DNA of 64,000 nt, taken from an uncultured Pseudomonadota bacterium. Lineage in GTDB: Bacteria > Myxococcota_A > UBA796 > SXON01. The DNA is taken from positions 1 through 64,000 of the forward strand of contig CAIUMM010000106.1 of NCBI GenBank assembly GCA_903900265.1, written 5' to 3'. The notes under the pieces were generated by a model. It saw nothing but the letters and a program-made list of their open reading frames with translations. It searched no databases and was not told the DNA's origin. Made by a program: the position numbers and the translations under genes. Below are positions 26,648 to 35,827 of this stretch, piece after piece (position 1 is the stretch's first letter; the number at the start of each line of letters is the position of its first letter).

Positions 26648-26876
26648 GCGAACCATCGTCGATCTCCCCGAGGACCAACTGGCGGCGCTCGACGCTTGGC
26701 GAGAGGCGCGTGGCGTGAGCCGAGCTGAGGCCGTGCGGCGGGCGGTCGCCAAGCTGCTGGACACGGATGACGCCCGTGAAGAGGCCCTGGCCGCCGCTTG
26801 GGGGTTGTGGAAGGCGCGCGCCGTCAATGGGCTCGCCGCACAAGAGCGCCTCCGCGGCGAATGGGACGACCGATGA
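26646..26876 (+). CDS. Ribbon-helix-helix (CopG/VapB-like) antitoxin
   Basis: MRTIVDLPEDQLAALDAWREARGVSRAEAVRRAVAKLL; ATGA overlap with PIN gene. Confidence 0.87.
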   Translation: MRTIVDLPEDQLAALDAWREARGVSRAEAVRRAVAKLLDTDDAREEALAAAWGLWKARAVNGLAAQERLRGEWDDR

Positions 26877-27241
26877 GCGTCGTCCTCGACTCGTGCATCC
26901 TCATCGACGCGCTGAACGGTTCGGAGCCTGCCCGCACCTACCTTCGCGAAGCGCGGAATGCGGCCATCAGTCGCCTCACCTGGATGGAGGTGCTCGTAGG
27001 CGCGGCCGGCGTTGAGGAGGAGAGGACCATCCGAGGCTTTCTTTCGATCTTCGAGCTCCTTCCGATCGACGAGGCAGTGGCCGAAGAGGCGGTCAAGCTG
27101 CGGCGTTCACATCGATTGAAGCTTCCCGATGCGATCATCTTCGCGACGGCGCGCGTACATCGCGCCGAGCTCGCGACACGCAACACGAAGGACTTTCCGC
27201 CGGGAACGCCCGGCGTGGTCGTTCCCTACCTGCTCGCGTGA
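26873..27241 (+). CDS. VapC-like PIN domain toxin
   Basis: VVLDSCILIDAL, LTWMEVLVG, KLPDAIIFATA, ATRNTKDF. Confidence 0.92.
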   Translation: MSVVLDSCILIDALNGSEPARTYLREARNAAISRLTWMEVLVGAAGVEEERTIRGFLSIFELLPIDEAVAEEAVKLRRSHRLKLPDAIIFATARVHRAELATRNTKDFPPGTPGVVVPYLLA

Positions 27242-27271
27242 GCACCGTCCGGTTCCCGCCCACCGCCGCCC

Positions 27272-30200
27272 TCACCCTCCGACGAGCGGCACCAGCGCCG
27301 CAACTTCCTCTGGCGCCCCCAACGCCCGCCACTGAGCCAGCGCCAAGGTAGCGCAAGCGGCCGCGCGTACACGGTCGTTCCGGCTGCCCCAAGCACGCGC
27401 GGCGTCGCCGGTCAGCTGGGCGAGGTCGATGTCTACCGAATCACTCTCGAGCATCGCCGGCAGCGCGAGGAGCGCCTCGTCAGCGACGGCCGCATCCCCG
27501 CGCAGGGACGCCGCGCATAGAATTCCACACCACGCAAAAGCAAGCATCTCTTGGCGCCCCGTCCGCGCCCACCCCGCGACAAGTTTGCGAAAAGCCTGCT
27601 CCGCTTCGTCGACCTGACGCCGGGCGATCCAACACAGCGCGAGGTTGAACTCGGGAATGCTCGGGTCTTTCCCCGCCGCGACGTCCAGACCAATCGCGCG
27701 GAGGTACCCCGCCTCGGCCTCCTCGAGCCGCCCACTCAGCCGATGCGCCTCCGCGAGCCCGTGCTGCTGCATGGACTCGCCGCCCGCGTTCCCGATGCTC
27801 CGGTACCGAAGGATCGCGGCCTCAAAAAACTGGGCCGCCAACACCTGATCCCCCCGCTGCCGTGCAACATCCCCGAGGCGGCCGATCGCCTCAGCTTCGG
27901 TAGAATAATCGGCCCCCGAAGCCGCAAGCTCGACGGCGGCGTGCAAATGCACGGTCGCCGCGTCGAGCTGGCCCCGCAGCACCTGAACCCGGCCGGTCGC
28001 CAGCTCGACCTGCCCGAGGATCGTGCTTCCCTCGCAGGTCGAGGCCGCCTCGCGGGCTGTATCCAGCGCAAGGAGGGCCTCTGCGAGCTGCCCCGCGCCC
28101 CGCAGGGCGTTCGCGTGGACCAGCCTGACCCGGGCCACCTGATCCGCCGCGCCGACCTCCCGCGCCTGTTCGACCGTGCGGGCAGCCAGAGCCACCGCCT
28201 CCTCATACAAGCCGCGAAGCTCGGCGATGCGCACACCGACCAACGCGAGCTCCACCCGACGCGCGTCGACGTGCGGCACCGCCGCGGCGTCAAGGTGGGA
28301 GGCTGCGCGGTCGAAGAACGCAGCGGCCTCCAGCACTTCGTGGGACTCGCACAGCCACGCAGCCGCCCGCAGCTCGGTGTCCGCCGCGGCCAACGGACGC
28401 CCCGCAGCAGCCTGGTGCGCAGCCACCCGCCGCAGCGCAGCGCCGCGCCGCGAGAGCACGTCGGCTGCCGCTGCGTGGAGCATGTCCACGTCCAGCGTGC
28501 GCGACAGCACCGCCTCCCGCAGCAGTCCGTGGGCGAAGGACCAGCCGCCCGGCTCCGGCAACGCAAGGCGCGCGCCGACGAGCGCCGCCAGCAAAAAGCT
28601 TGGGGATCCCAAGCCCAACTCTTGGGCGAGCGCTTCCCATTCGTCGTCCTGCACGCGGTCGCCCAACACCGCCGCCGCCGCGATGAAGCGCGAAAAATCC
28701 TGAACCGTGAGGTCAGGCCGGTGCTCTCGCGCCGCCGGGATCGCGCTCTCGAGGCGAACGACCCACGCATCCTGAAGGCTCGCCGGCGCGCCCTCGCCGA
28801 CCAGCGCCCAACGGCCCTCATCGGCTTGGCCTCCGCTTCCGTCCGCGGTCGCTACGAGGTCGCCCCGCGTCACCCATGCGCCGAGGATCTGCTGCAGAAA
28901 CAGCGGGTTTCCGCCTGACAACGCAGCCACACGCTGCGCCAAAGCCGGAGCCAGCCCGAGCAGGTGGCCACAAAGGCGCTCGGCGTCGTTCGCTTGCAGC
29001 GCAAGCACACTGAGCGCCGTGGTTTTGGCGTCCTGCTCGAGGGCTTCCATCGCACGCCGCGCATCGTCATCCGCGACGTTCGGATGGCAGGTGACCATGA
29101 CCATGCACGGCAACGCCTCGGTTCCCAGCAGCCAAGCAGCGAACTCCACCGACTCGCGCCCCCACTGGGCGTCGTCGATCCACAAGAACACCGTCCGGAC
29201 CCGCGCCAACGCGACCAGGAGGCGACGGAGCACGACCCAGCGCTCCAGAGGGCGCATGGGCGACGCGCTCTCCCCGGCGATGATCGAAGCGATCGCCGCC
29301 ACATCGAGCGCACCCAAGCCGACGGGCGCGAGCTCCGCTTGCAGGTGCGCGAGCACGCCAGCGTGACTGAGCCCCGCGGTCGCGAACCGGCGCGCGAGCA
29401 TCCCGACAAGGCCGTCCGTAGCGCCGGGGGTGGAGCCGTGCGTGACCTTCAGGACCGTGACAACGCCAAGCTCTCCGGCGCGCTCAGCGACCTCCTGAGC
29501 GAGCCGGCTCTTGCCGACGCCGGGCTCTCCCCGCAGCGTCACCGCGCGAAGCTGCTCGGAGCGAGCCGCGTCGACAAGCACCGCCCACGCTGCGTCCAGC
29601 AGCCCATCACGCCCGGTGAGCGGCGAAGCGCGGAGGCCCCAAAGACTGAGACCCGTCCCGCCCAACTGCGGGACTGGGATGGGCGGTCGCGCCGGTCGCC
29701 AGGAGTCCGGAATGGCAGGCATCACAACGGCGGCGAGCTCGGCGTCTGAGTCGCGCAGGACCGGGACGGGCGCGGGGTCATCCGCGTCGTCGAGCATGAA
29801 GTCCAGCGTCACCGCGGGCAAAGCGGGAGGATGCGGCGAGGTGCTGAGGGGCGCGGCGCTGAGCTCCCCCGCGAGGAGATCGAGCCCCCAAGCAGCGTCG
29901 GCGGCACAGGCAAAGCGATCGCCGGGGGACTTTGCCAGCATGCGCCGCAGCCAAGGTTCGAGGCCCACCGGCACCCCCAAACGCGGCCGCAGCGGTGGGA
30001 GCGGCGCTTGGCGCTGCTGCGCGAGGATCCCATCGACGGTGTCGCCGCCGAAGGGAGGTGCCCCGGTGACCAGCGCCCACGCGATGCACCCGACCCCGTA
30101 GAGGTCGGTGCCGGGGCTGAACGCGCGCCAACGGCCGTCCACCTGCTCCGGGGCCATGAACGCCGGCGTGCCACAGCCGCGCTGGCCCGGCGCTCCGAGT

Positions 30201-30739
30201 TCGAGCGCAAACGCGAGGCCAAAGTCGGCGATGCGCACCGCAGGCCGAAAGTCATCTGGGCTACCGAGGAGCACGTTCGCCGGTTTGATGTCTCGATGAA
30301 GCACGCCACGGGCGTGCGCATGCGCGAGCGCGGCGAGGAGCGCCGCCAAAATACCCTTGATGTCCTTCCAGGAGAGCGGGTCACCGAGACTTTCGAGCGT
30401 CCCGCGGGCAGCCCGCTCCATCGCGAGCCACGGCGATCCCGCCTCGACGCGACCGCCCGAGGCCGCGGCCTCGGCATCGTCTACCGTCCCCGACTCAAAA
30501 ACGAGCACGACGCCGGGGTGGTCCAGCCGCGCCACCGCACGAACTTCGTCCCGGAAAGCCGCCTGCACCCTTGCGACCTCGCCGCCGACGCGAACGACCT
30601 TGACGGCGACAGGGATCCCGCTCGCCACATGCACCGCGTCGTAAACGACCGAGAACGCCCCCCGGCCCAGCACGCTGGTCAGCCGAAATTCACCTACGTG
30701 AAAGGGTTCAAATTCCACAGTGGACGCTGAATAACACAT
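27272..30739 (-). CDS. Ser/Thr protein kinase - AAA/STAND ATPase - TPR protein
   Basis: LGRGAFSVVYDAV, PVAVKVV, VLHRDIKPANVLLG, IADFGLAF; Walker A LRGEPGVGKSRL; Walker B VFLWIDDAQW; TPR-like C-term. Confidence 0.93.
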   Translation of the reverse strand: MCYSASTVEFEPFHVGEFRLTSVLGRGAFSVVYDAVHVASGIPVAVKVVRVGGEVARVQAAFRDEVRAVARLDHPGVVLVFESGTVDDAEAAASGGRVEAGSPWLAMERAARGTLESLGDPLSWKDIKGILAALLAALAHAHARGVLHRDIKPANVLLGSPDDFRPAVRIADFGLAFALELGAPGQRGCGTPAFMAPEQVDGRWRAFSPGTDLYGVGCIAWALVTGAPPFGGDTVDGILAQQRQAPLPPLRPRLGVPVGLEPWLRRMLAKSPGDRFACAADAAWGLDLLAGELSAAPLSTSPHPPALPAVTLDFMLDDADDPAPVPVLRDSDAELAAVVMPAIPDSWRPARPPIPVPQLGGTGLSLWGLRASPLTGRDGLLDAAWAVLVDAARSEQLRAVTLRGEPGVGKSRLAQEVAERAGELGVVTVLKVTHGSTPGATDGLVGMLARRFATAGLSHAGVLAHLQAELAPVGLGALDVAAIASIIAGESASPMRPLERWVVLRRLLVALARVRTVFLWIDDAQWGRESVEFAAWLLGTEALPCMVMVTCHPNVADDDARRAMEALEQDAKTTALSVLALQANDAERLCGHLLGLAPALAQRVAALSGGNPLFLQQILGAWVTRGDLVATADGSGGQADEGRWALVGEGAPASLQDAWVVRLESAIPAAREHRPDLTVQDFSRFIAAAAVLGDRVQDDEWEALAQELGLGSPSFLLAALVGARLALPEPGGWSFAHGLLREAVLSRTLDVDMLHAAAADVLSRRGAALRRVAAHQAAAGRPLAAADTELRAAAWLCESHEVLEAAAFFDRAASHLDAAAVPHVDARRVELALVGVRIAELRGLYEEAVALAARTVEQAREVGAADQVARVRLVHANALRGAGQLAEALLALDTAREAASTCEGSTILGQVELATGRVQVLRGQLDAATVHLHAAVELAASGADYSTEAEAIGRLGDVARQRGDQVLAAQFFEAAILRYRSIGNAGGESMQQHGLAEAHRLSGRLEEAEAGYLRAIGLDVAAGKDPSIPEFNLALCWIARRQVDEAEQAFRKLVAGWARTGRQEMLAFAWCGILCAASLRGDAAVADEALLALPAMLESDSVDIDLAQLTGDAARAWGSRNDRVRAAACATLALAQWRALGAPEEVAALVPLVGG

Positions 30740-30827
30740 TCGGCGGTTGCAAAGTGAGGCTCTACGACGCTCCCCATGCCCGCGAAAACGTCGACGCCAA
30801 GGCGCTCCGTGCTACCCTAAGCCACGT

Positions 30828-33800
30828 ATGGCCACCGAAAACGCGACGATCACCTTCAGCGACGAGCCGGCCGAGCAACGCCCTGCAGGACTGCCGGCGC
30901 GCTACACGCTCGACAGCCTGTTAGCGCGCGGCGGTCAAGGCTCGGTCTACGCAGGCACCGACACGATCACCGGTGCGCCGATCGCGACCAAGCTGCTCCT
31001 CGCCGCGGATCTAAGCGCCATCGAGCGCGTGCAGCGCGAGGTCGCTGCGCTTCGGGTGCTCGACGTGCCGGGCGTGGTCCGCATCCTCGACAGCGGCCAC
31101 GACAACGGCCGATCTTGGATCGTGATGAACCACGTCCCCGGCGCGCCGTTCCCCGCGGGCCGCTCGGACTGGGCCACGCTGCGTCCGGTCGTGGTCGCGC
31201 TGATGGAGACCCTCGCGCGGGTGCACGACGCCGGTCTGCTCCACCGCGACATCAAGCCCGGCAACGTGCTGGTCGACGAAGCCGGACGCCCGGTGCTGCT
31301 GGACTTCGGCCTAGTGCGCGGCGCCATCGCCGGTCCGACGATCACGCACGTCGGCGCCGTCATGGGCACGCCCCGCTACATGGCGCCGGAGCAGATGCGC
31401 GGCGACCGCGCTGATCGGCGCACCGATCTGTACGCGATCGGCGCGATGATCACCGAAGCGCTGACCGGAAAGGTGCCGCTTGAAACCGAGCACATCGGGG
31501 CCTTGTTCGAAGCCAGAATACGCAACGATCCGCCCACGCTGCTCAGTCTCCGACCCGATCTGCCCGCCGAGGTGGCGGCGACGCTCGACAGCTTGGTGGC
31601 GCGACGTCCAGAGGCGCGGCCCACGTCGGCCCGCGCGGCGCTGGCGGCCTTGCGCGGCGAGCCTGCGGCCGATGCCTTAGCGTGGATCGGCGCTCGGGAC
31701 GCCATCGACGCGCTGGTGCACACGCTCGAGGGAGGGCGCGCCGGCGCACTGCACGGGGCCCCGGGGAGCGGAAAGTCGCGGACCCTCAAAGAGGTCGCGG
31801 CCCAGCTGCGCGCTTCAGGCGTCGCGGTGCACTATCTCCCGCCCTCGGACGCCCCGTTAGGCAGCTTGTGCGCGCTGTTAGGCGAACCACCTCCCGATGA
31901 CACCGACGCGGTGCGGACCTTGCAAGACCGGCTCACCGAGCTGTTGGGGACCGGCGCGGTGGTTTTAGCGGACGACCACGAGCGGCTCGACGCGTGGAGC
32001 CGCGATGTGCTCTCGCGCACGCCCGGGCGTGTCGCCGTCGCGATCACCGATGGAGATGGAGACGCCGAAGCGACGACCATCCCCACCGTCGCGACGCTGC
32101 GCGCGTTCACGGCGGCGGAGATCGCGGCGATGATCGAAGGGCCGGAGCGGCTGCTTCACTTGCCGAGCGACGGCGCCACCGTGATGCTGCGCCGCACCGG
32201 GGGCGTGGCGGCCCGCGTCGTCTCGGAGATTCAGCGCTGGGTGGACGCCGAGCTGGCGCAGGTGATCGACGGCAAGCTCCACATCGCCCGGGCTGCGCTG
32301 GATCGGGTGATCACCGGCATGGCCGGCCCGCCTTTGGGCGGCGAGGGCGACGACGATCTCCCCCCAGACCTCGACGAGCTGCTCGCTTGGGTGCACCTCG
32401 CCGGGCCCCAATGCACCGTGCCGCGCCTCGCGACCGCGCGGGGCGAGCCTGCGTGGCGCGTCGCCATGCGCGTGCAGCAGCTGGAGACCCGCGCCGCGGT
32501 CGCCGTCGCCAACGGCGTCATTGAGCCGCTCCGCGCTGCGGACGCGCTATTGACCTGGTCCAACGACGCGCGCATGGCGGCGCACGCCGCGATGGCCAGA
32601 GCGATGCCGCCCGGCACCTCAGGACGGATGTACCCGCTCATCGCGCTCGGCCACGCGACCGCAGCGGTCGACGACGCCTGCGCGTTGGCGGAGCGCCTCT
32701 CCGCGGACGCGCAGCTTCCGGAAGCCCTCGCGGCCCTCACCGAAGCCGGTCGATTGGCGCTCGGCCGCAGCATCGACGCCCCCGAGCTGTGGAAGCGCCT
32801 GACCATCCTCGCGCTGCAGGACGGCACGCGCCCCGCGCTCGCCGGCGCCGCTGAGCTCACCGCGCGCGCCGGTGCCGAGCCGTGCTTGCGGCAGCTGTTG
32901 GACGGCGCGGTGCTCCTCGCATCGGGCGATCCCCAACGCGCTGCGACGATCATCCGAGGGATCGCACCGCAGACCGACCCCGAAGTCGAGCGGCTACGGT
33001 GGGACCTGCGCGTGCAGGTGGCGCGCGGCGAAGGCACACAGAGCGTGACCGAGACCACAGAGGCCGCCGACGTTTGGGCACGCGACGTACCATTGGAGAC
33101 CGTGCAGGCTTCCCGCGCCGACTGGCGATCCTTCCTGCTGTATCAGGCGGGCGCGATGCGCGAAGCCGCCGCCGTTGCCCGCGCCGGCGCCGGCTTCACC
33201 CAGCCGCTCACCCAGCGCATGCGCCTGATGCTGCGCGCGGTCAGCTGCATGCTGATCATCGCCGACGTCAACGGCGCACGAGAGCTGGGCGCCGAGCTGA
33301 GAAACCTCGCACGCGATCGCCGGCTGCCGCGGATGGAGGCCTGGGCAGAGTGGACCTCGCGCCTGCTGGACAACCAGCTGCGCATCGCCACCGGGCCGGA
33401 CGAAGAGCTGATCCACGCGGTCGGGGCCATCGGAGCGCCGGATGTGGCCGGCCTCGTGTGGGTGAACGAGGCGGTGATCGCATGGTGGACTGGCAACCCC
33501 ACGCGCGGAGCCGAGCTCGCGGCCCGCGCCGAGCAAGCGCTTACCGCAGCCGGCGTCGCGCCGAACGCGGTGTGGGCGCGCGCGGTGCACATCGCGTGCG
33601 CGCCCGATCCCGATGCCGCGGCGGCCTGCGCGGCGGATGCGATCGCCACCGGGCGAAACGACATCATCATCGAGGTCTTGGGTGTGCTCAAGCTCTCTGG
33701 GGGGCTGCCCGGGGACTGGTCCAAGGAGGTGCAGGCCGCCTACGCCCAAGCACAACCCATCGCCTACCGCCACTGTCGCCGCGGTGCGCTCTCTCCCGAT

Positions 33801-33833
33801 GAAGTACTTGCCGCCTTCGGATTGGGTGTTTAG
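30828..33833 (+). CDS. Ser/Thr protein kinase - P-loop ATPase - helical repeat protein
   Basis: LLARGGQGSVYAGTD, LLHRDIKPGNVLVD, LLDFGLVRG, Walker A LHGAPGSGKSRT. Confidence 0.92.
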   Translation: MATENATITFSDEPAEQRPAGLPARYTLDSLLARGGQGSVYAGTDTITGAPIATKLLLAADLSAIERVQREVAALRVLDVPGVVRILDSGHDNGRSWIVMNHVPGAPFPAGRSDWATLRPVVVALMETLARVHDAGLLHRDIKPGNVLVDEAGRPVLLDFGLVRGAIAGPTITHVGAVMGTPRYMAPEQMRGDRADRRTDLYAIGAMITEALTGKVPLETEHIGALFEARIRNDPPTLLSLRPDLPAEVAATLDSLVARRPEARPTSARAALAALRGEPAADALAWIGARDAIDALVHTLEGGRAGALHGAPGSGKSRTLKEVAAQLRASGVAVHYLPPSDAPLGSLCALLGEPPPDDTDAVRTLQDRLTELLGTGAVVLADDHERLDAWSRDVLSRTPGRVAVAITDGDGDAEATTIPTVATLRAFTAAEIAAMIEGPERLLHLPSDGATVMLRRTGGVAARVVSEIQRWVDAELAQVIDGKLHIARAALDRVITGMAGPPLGGEGDDDLPPDLDELLAWVHLAGPQCTVPRLATARGEPAWRVAMRVQQLETRAAVAVANGVIEPLRAADALLTWSNDARMAAHAAMARAMPPGTSGRMYPLIALGHATAAVDDACALAERLSADAQLPEALAALTEAGRLALGRSIDAPELWKRLTILALQDGTRPALAGAAELTARAGAEPCLRQLLDGAVLLASGDPQRAATIIRGIAPQTDPEVERLRWDLRVQVARGEGTQSVTETTEAADVWARDVPLETVQASRADWRSFLLYQAGAMREAAAVARAGAGFTQPLTQRMRLMLRAVSCMLIIADVNGARELGAELRNLARDRRLPRMEAWAEWTSRLLDNQLRIATGPDEELIHAVGAIGAPDVAGLVWVNEAVIAWWTGNPTRGAELAARAEQALTAAGVAPNAVWARAVHIACAPDPDAAAACAADAIATGRNDIIIEVLGVLKLSGGLPGDWSKEVQAAYAQAQPIAYRHCRRGALSPDEVLAAFGLGV

Positions 33834-33858
33834 CGTTCCTCGCAACCCCAGGACGCCC

Positions 33859-34587
33859 ATGTTTCCTTACCAAGCGCTCAAGAAGCACGCCCCGTTCATC
33901 TCAGGCGGCACGTATACGGTCACCGCTTCCGTCAATGGCCAAGAGAAGACCGTAGCGGTGATCCGGTCGACGCTCGGCGGGACGACACTGACTGAGCAAT
34001 GGGCGTTTGCAAGCGGTAGTGCAGCCACACTCACGTTCCAGACCTCAGAGTATGGCACCAACCCGATCGCCGTCTCTGCGTTCCCCGACCATCTGCCATG
34101 GCCGGGCACCCAAGGTGGCGCCAACTCTGGCCCGCTGAACATCCAGAGCCGCAAATTACCGCCGTCCGCCGATCTCGCGACAAACCTGCGTAACGGCCAA
34201 ACTGACCCGCCCACCGTGCACTACGTCTCCAGCGCCGCCACGGTGCAGAACCCCGCACCCCCAGCCGCTGGAGGACTGACCACGCAGCCCGGCGCCAACG
34301 TGACAGGACGCCGCACCGAGGTGCTGAAGTCGGCCACCGGCGCAATCGTCGGACATGTGTACGCCGAGTGGTCATCCGCAACCTCGTCGGTTCAAATCTG
34401 GCAGCTGGTCAAAAACACCTCGTTCACGCCCACCGGCATCGCCAGCTTTGCCCCCGGCGGCCCCCAAACGCTCCCAAGCCCAGGCTCGCTCTCCGCTTGG
34501 TACAGCGCGGCAGTGACCGATCTGGGCACAGGCCTGATCGCCATCTCCGGCACAGCCACCCGCTTCCTCACGCTCCCGCAGCCGTAG
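33859..34587 (+). CDS. Hypothetical beta-rich protein
   Basis: Complete 242-codon ORF in the intergenic gap, MFPYQALKKHAPFISGGTYTVTASVNGQEKTVAV...; no family recognised. Confidence 0.6.
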   Translation: MFPYQALKKHAPFISGGTYTVTASVNGQEKTVAVIRSTLGGTTLTEQWAFASGSAATLTFQTSEYGTNPIAVSAFPDHLPWPGTQGGANSGPLNIQSRKLPPSADLATNLRNGQTDPPTVHYVSSAATVQNPAPPAAGGLTTQPGANVTGRRTEVLKSATGAIVGHVYAEWSSATSSVQIWQLVKNTSFTPTGIASFAPGGPQTLPSPGSLSAWYSAAVTDLGTGLIAISGTATRFLTLPQP

Positions 34588-34642
34588 CCCTCCACGCGCT
34601 GCTACACCGAGTCGAGATAGGATCTCCGCAATCGGAGTCCCC

Positions 34643-35827
34643 ATGCTGTTGCTCGCGCTTGTGTCCTGCTGCCCCCCCAGCGCCAACGACGACGTCGACA
34701 CCGCGCCCCAACACGACACGGACACCGACGCAGACTCCGACGCAGACACCGACGCAGACACCGACGCAGACTCCGACGCAGACTCCGACGCAGACTCCGA
34801 CGCAGACTCCGACGCAGACTCAGATTCGGACTCCGACGCCGAGCCCGCAGACGACGGCTGGCCGGCGCGCTTCTATGCGCCTTACGTCGATGCCACCGCC
34901 TACCCCACGGTCAAGATCGGCGAGATCCCTGCAGAAAACAGCACGCTCCGCTACACCTTAGGCTTCGTGGTCGCGCAGTCACCGACCACCTGCGACGCCA
35001 CCTGGGGCACCTACTCGAGCATCGAGGTCGGCCCGAGCGCCTGGGAAGGCGGCGCCGAGTACACCCTGTACGACCAGATCGACGCGCTGCGCTCTTTGGG
35101 AGGCGACGTCATGGTCTCTTTCGGCGGCGCGGCAAACACCCCGATCGAAGCGGCATGCACCTCGGTCCCCGACGTGCTGGCCCAGTACAACCGCGTCATC
35201 AACACCCTCGAGCTGACCCGAATCGACTTCGACATCGAAGGCAGCTGGGTGGCCGACCCCGTGTCCATCGCCCGACGCTCTGAAGCGATCGCCGCGTTGC
35301 AGGCGCAACAAGCCGCGGCCGGCAAGGCGCTCCACGTGTGGTACACGCTGCCGGTGCTGCCGTCCGGCCTCACCGCCGACGGCGTCGCCGTCGTGCAGGA
35401 CGCGATCGACCACGGCGTCGTGCTGGACGGCGTCAACGTCATGACGATGGACTACGGCGACGGCGCCGCGCCGAACCCCGATGGCGCGATGGGCGCCTAC
35501 GGCATCGACGCGATCACCGCGCTGCACGAGCAATTGACCACGCTGTACAACGGCGCGCACACCGACGCCGAGCTTTGGGCCATGGTCGGATCGACGCCGA
35601 TGATCGGCCAGAACGACGTGCAATCCGAGTTCTTCACCGTCGACGACGCCGCGTCCACCCGCGCTTTCGCCGAAACCAAAGGCGTCGGCATGCTGGGGAT
35701 GTGGTCGATCAACCGCGATCATCCCTGCGCGACCGAGACCGAATGGGCGCAGTCCAACTGCAACGGGCGCACCGACCTCGCCGACTGGGCCTACGCCACG
35801 GCGTTCGCGGGCTACGGCGAGCCTTGA
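34643..35827 (+). CDS. Lipoprotein with acidic D(T/A)D(S/T) linker and GH18 chitinase-like domain
   Basis: LVSC lipobox, acidic repeat, IDFDIEG (DxDxE), VMTMDYG. Confidence 0.82.
   Translation: MLLLALVSCCPPSANDDVDTAPQHDTDTDADSDADTDADTDADSDADSDADSDADSDADSDSDSDAEPADDGWPARFYAPYVDATAYPTVKIGEIPAENSTLRYTLGFVVAQSPTTCDATWGTYSSIEVGPSAWEGGAEYTLYDQIDALRSLGGDVMVSFGGAANTPIEAACTSVPDVLAQYNRVINTLELTRIDFDIEGSWVADPVSIARRSEAIAALQAQQAAAGKALHVWYTLPVLPSGLTADGVAVVQDAIDHGVVLDGVNVMTMDYGDGAAPNPDGAMGAYGIDAITALHEQLTTLYNGAHTDAELWAMVGSTPMIGQNDVQSEFFTVDDAASTRAFAETKGVGMLGMWSINRDHPCATETEWAQSNCNGRTDLADWAYATAFAGYGEP
34727..34822 (+). repeat. In-frame 12-bp tandem repeat, 8 units (DADS/DADT)
   Basis: gacgcagac[t/a]c[c/a] repeated eight times without interruption. 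Confidence 0.93.

Noticed and set aside
34727-34822. Possible CRISPR-like array
   Set aside because: Uninterrupted 12-bp tandem coding repeat without spacers.
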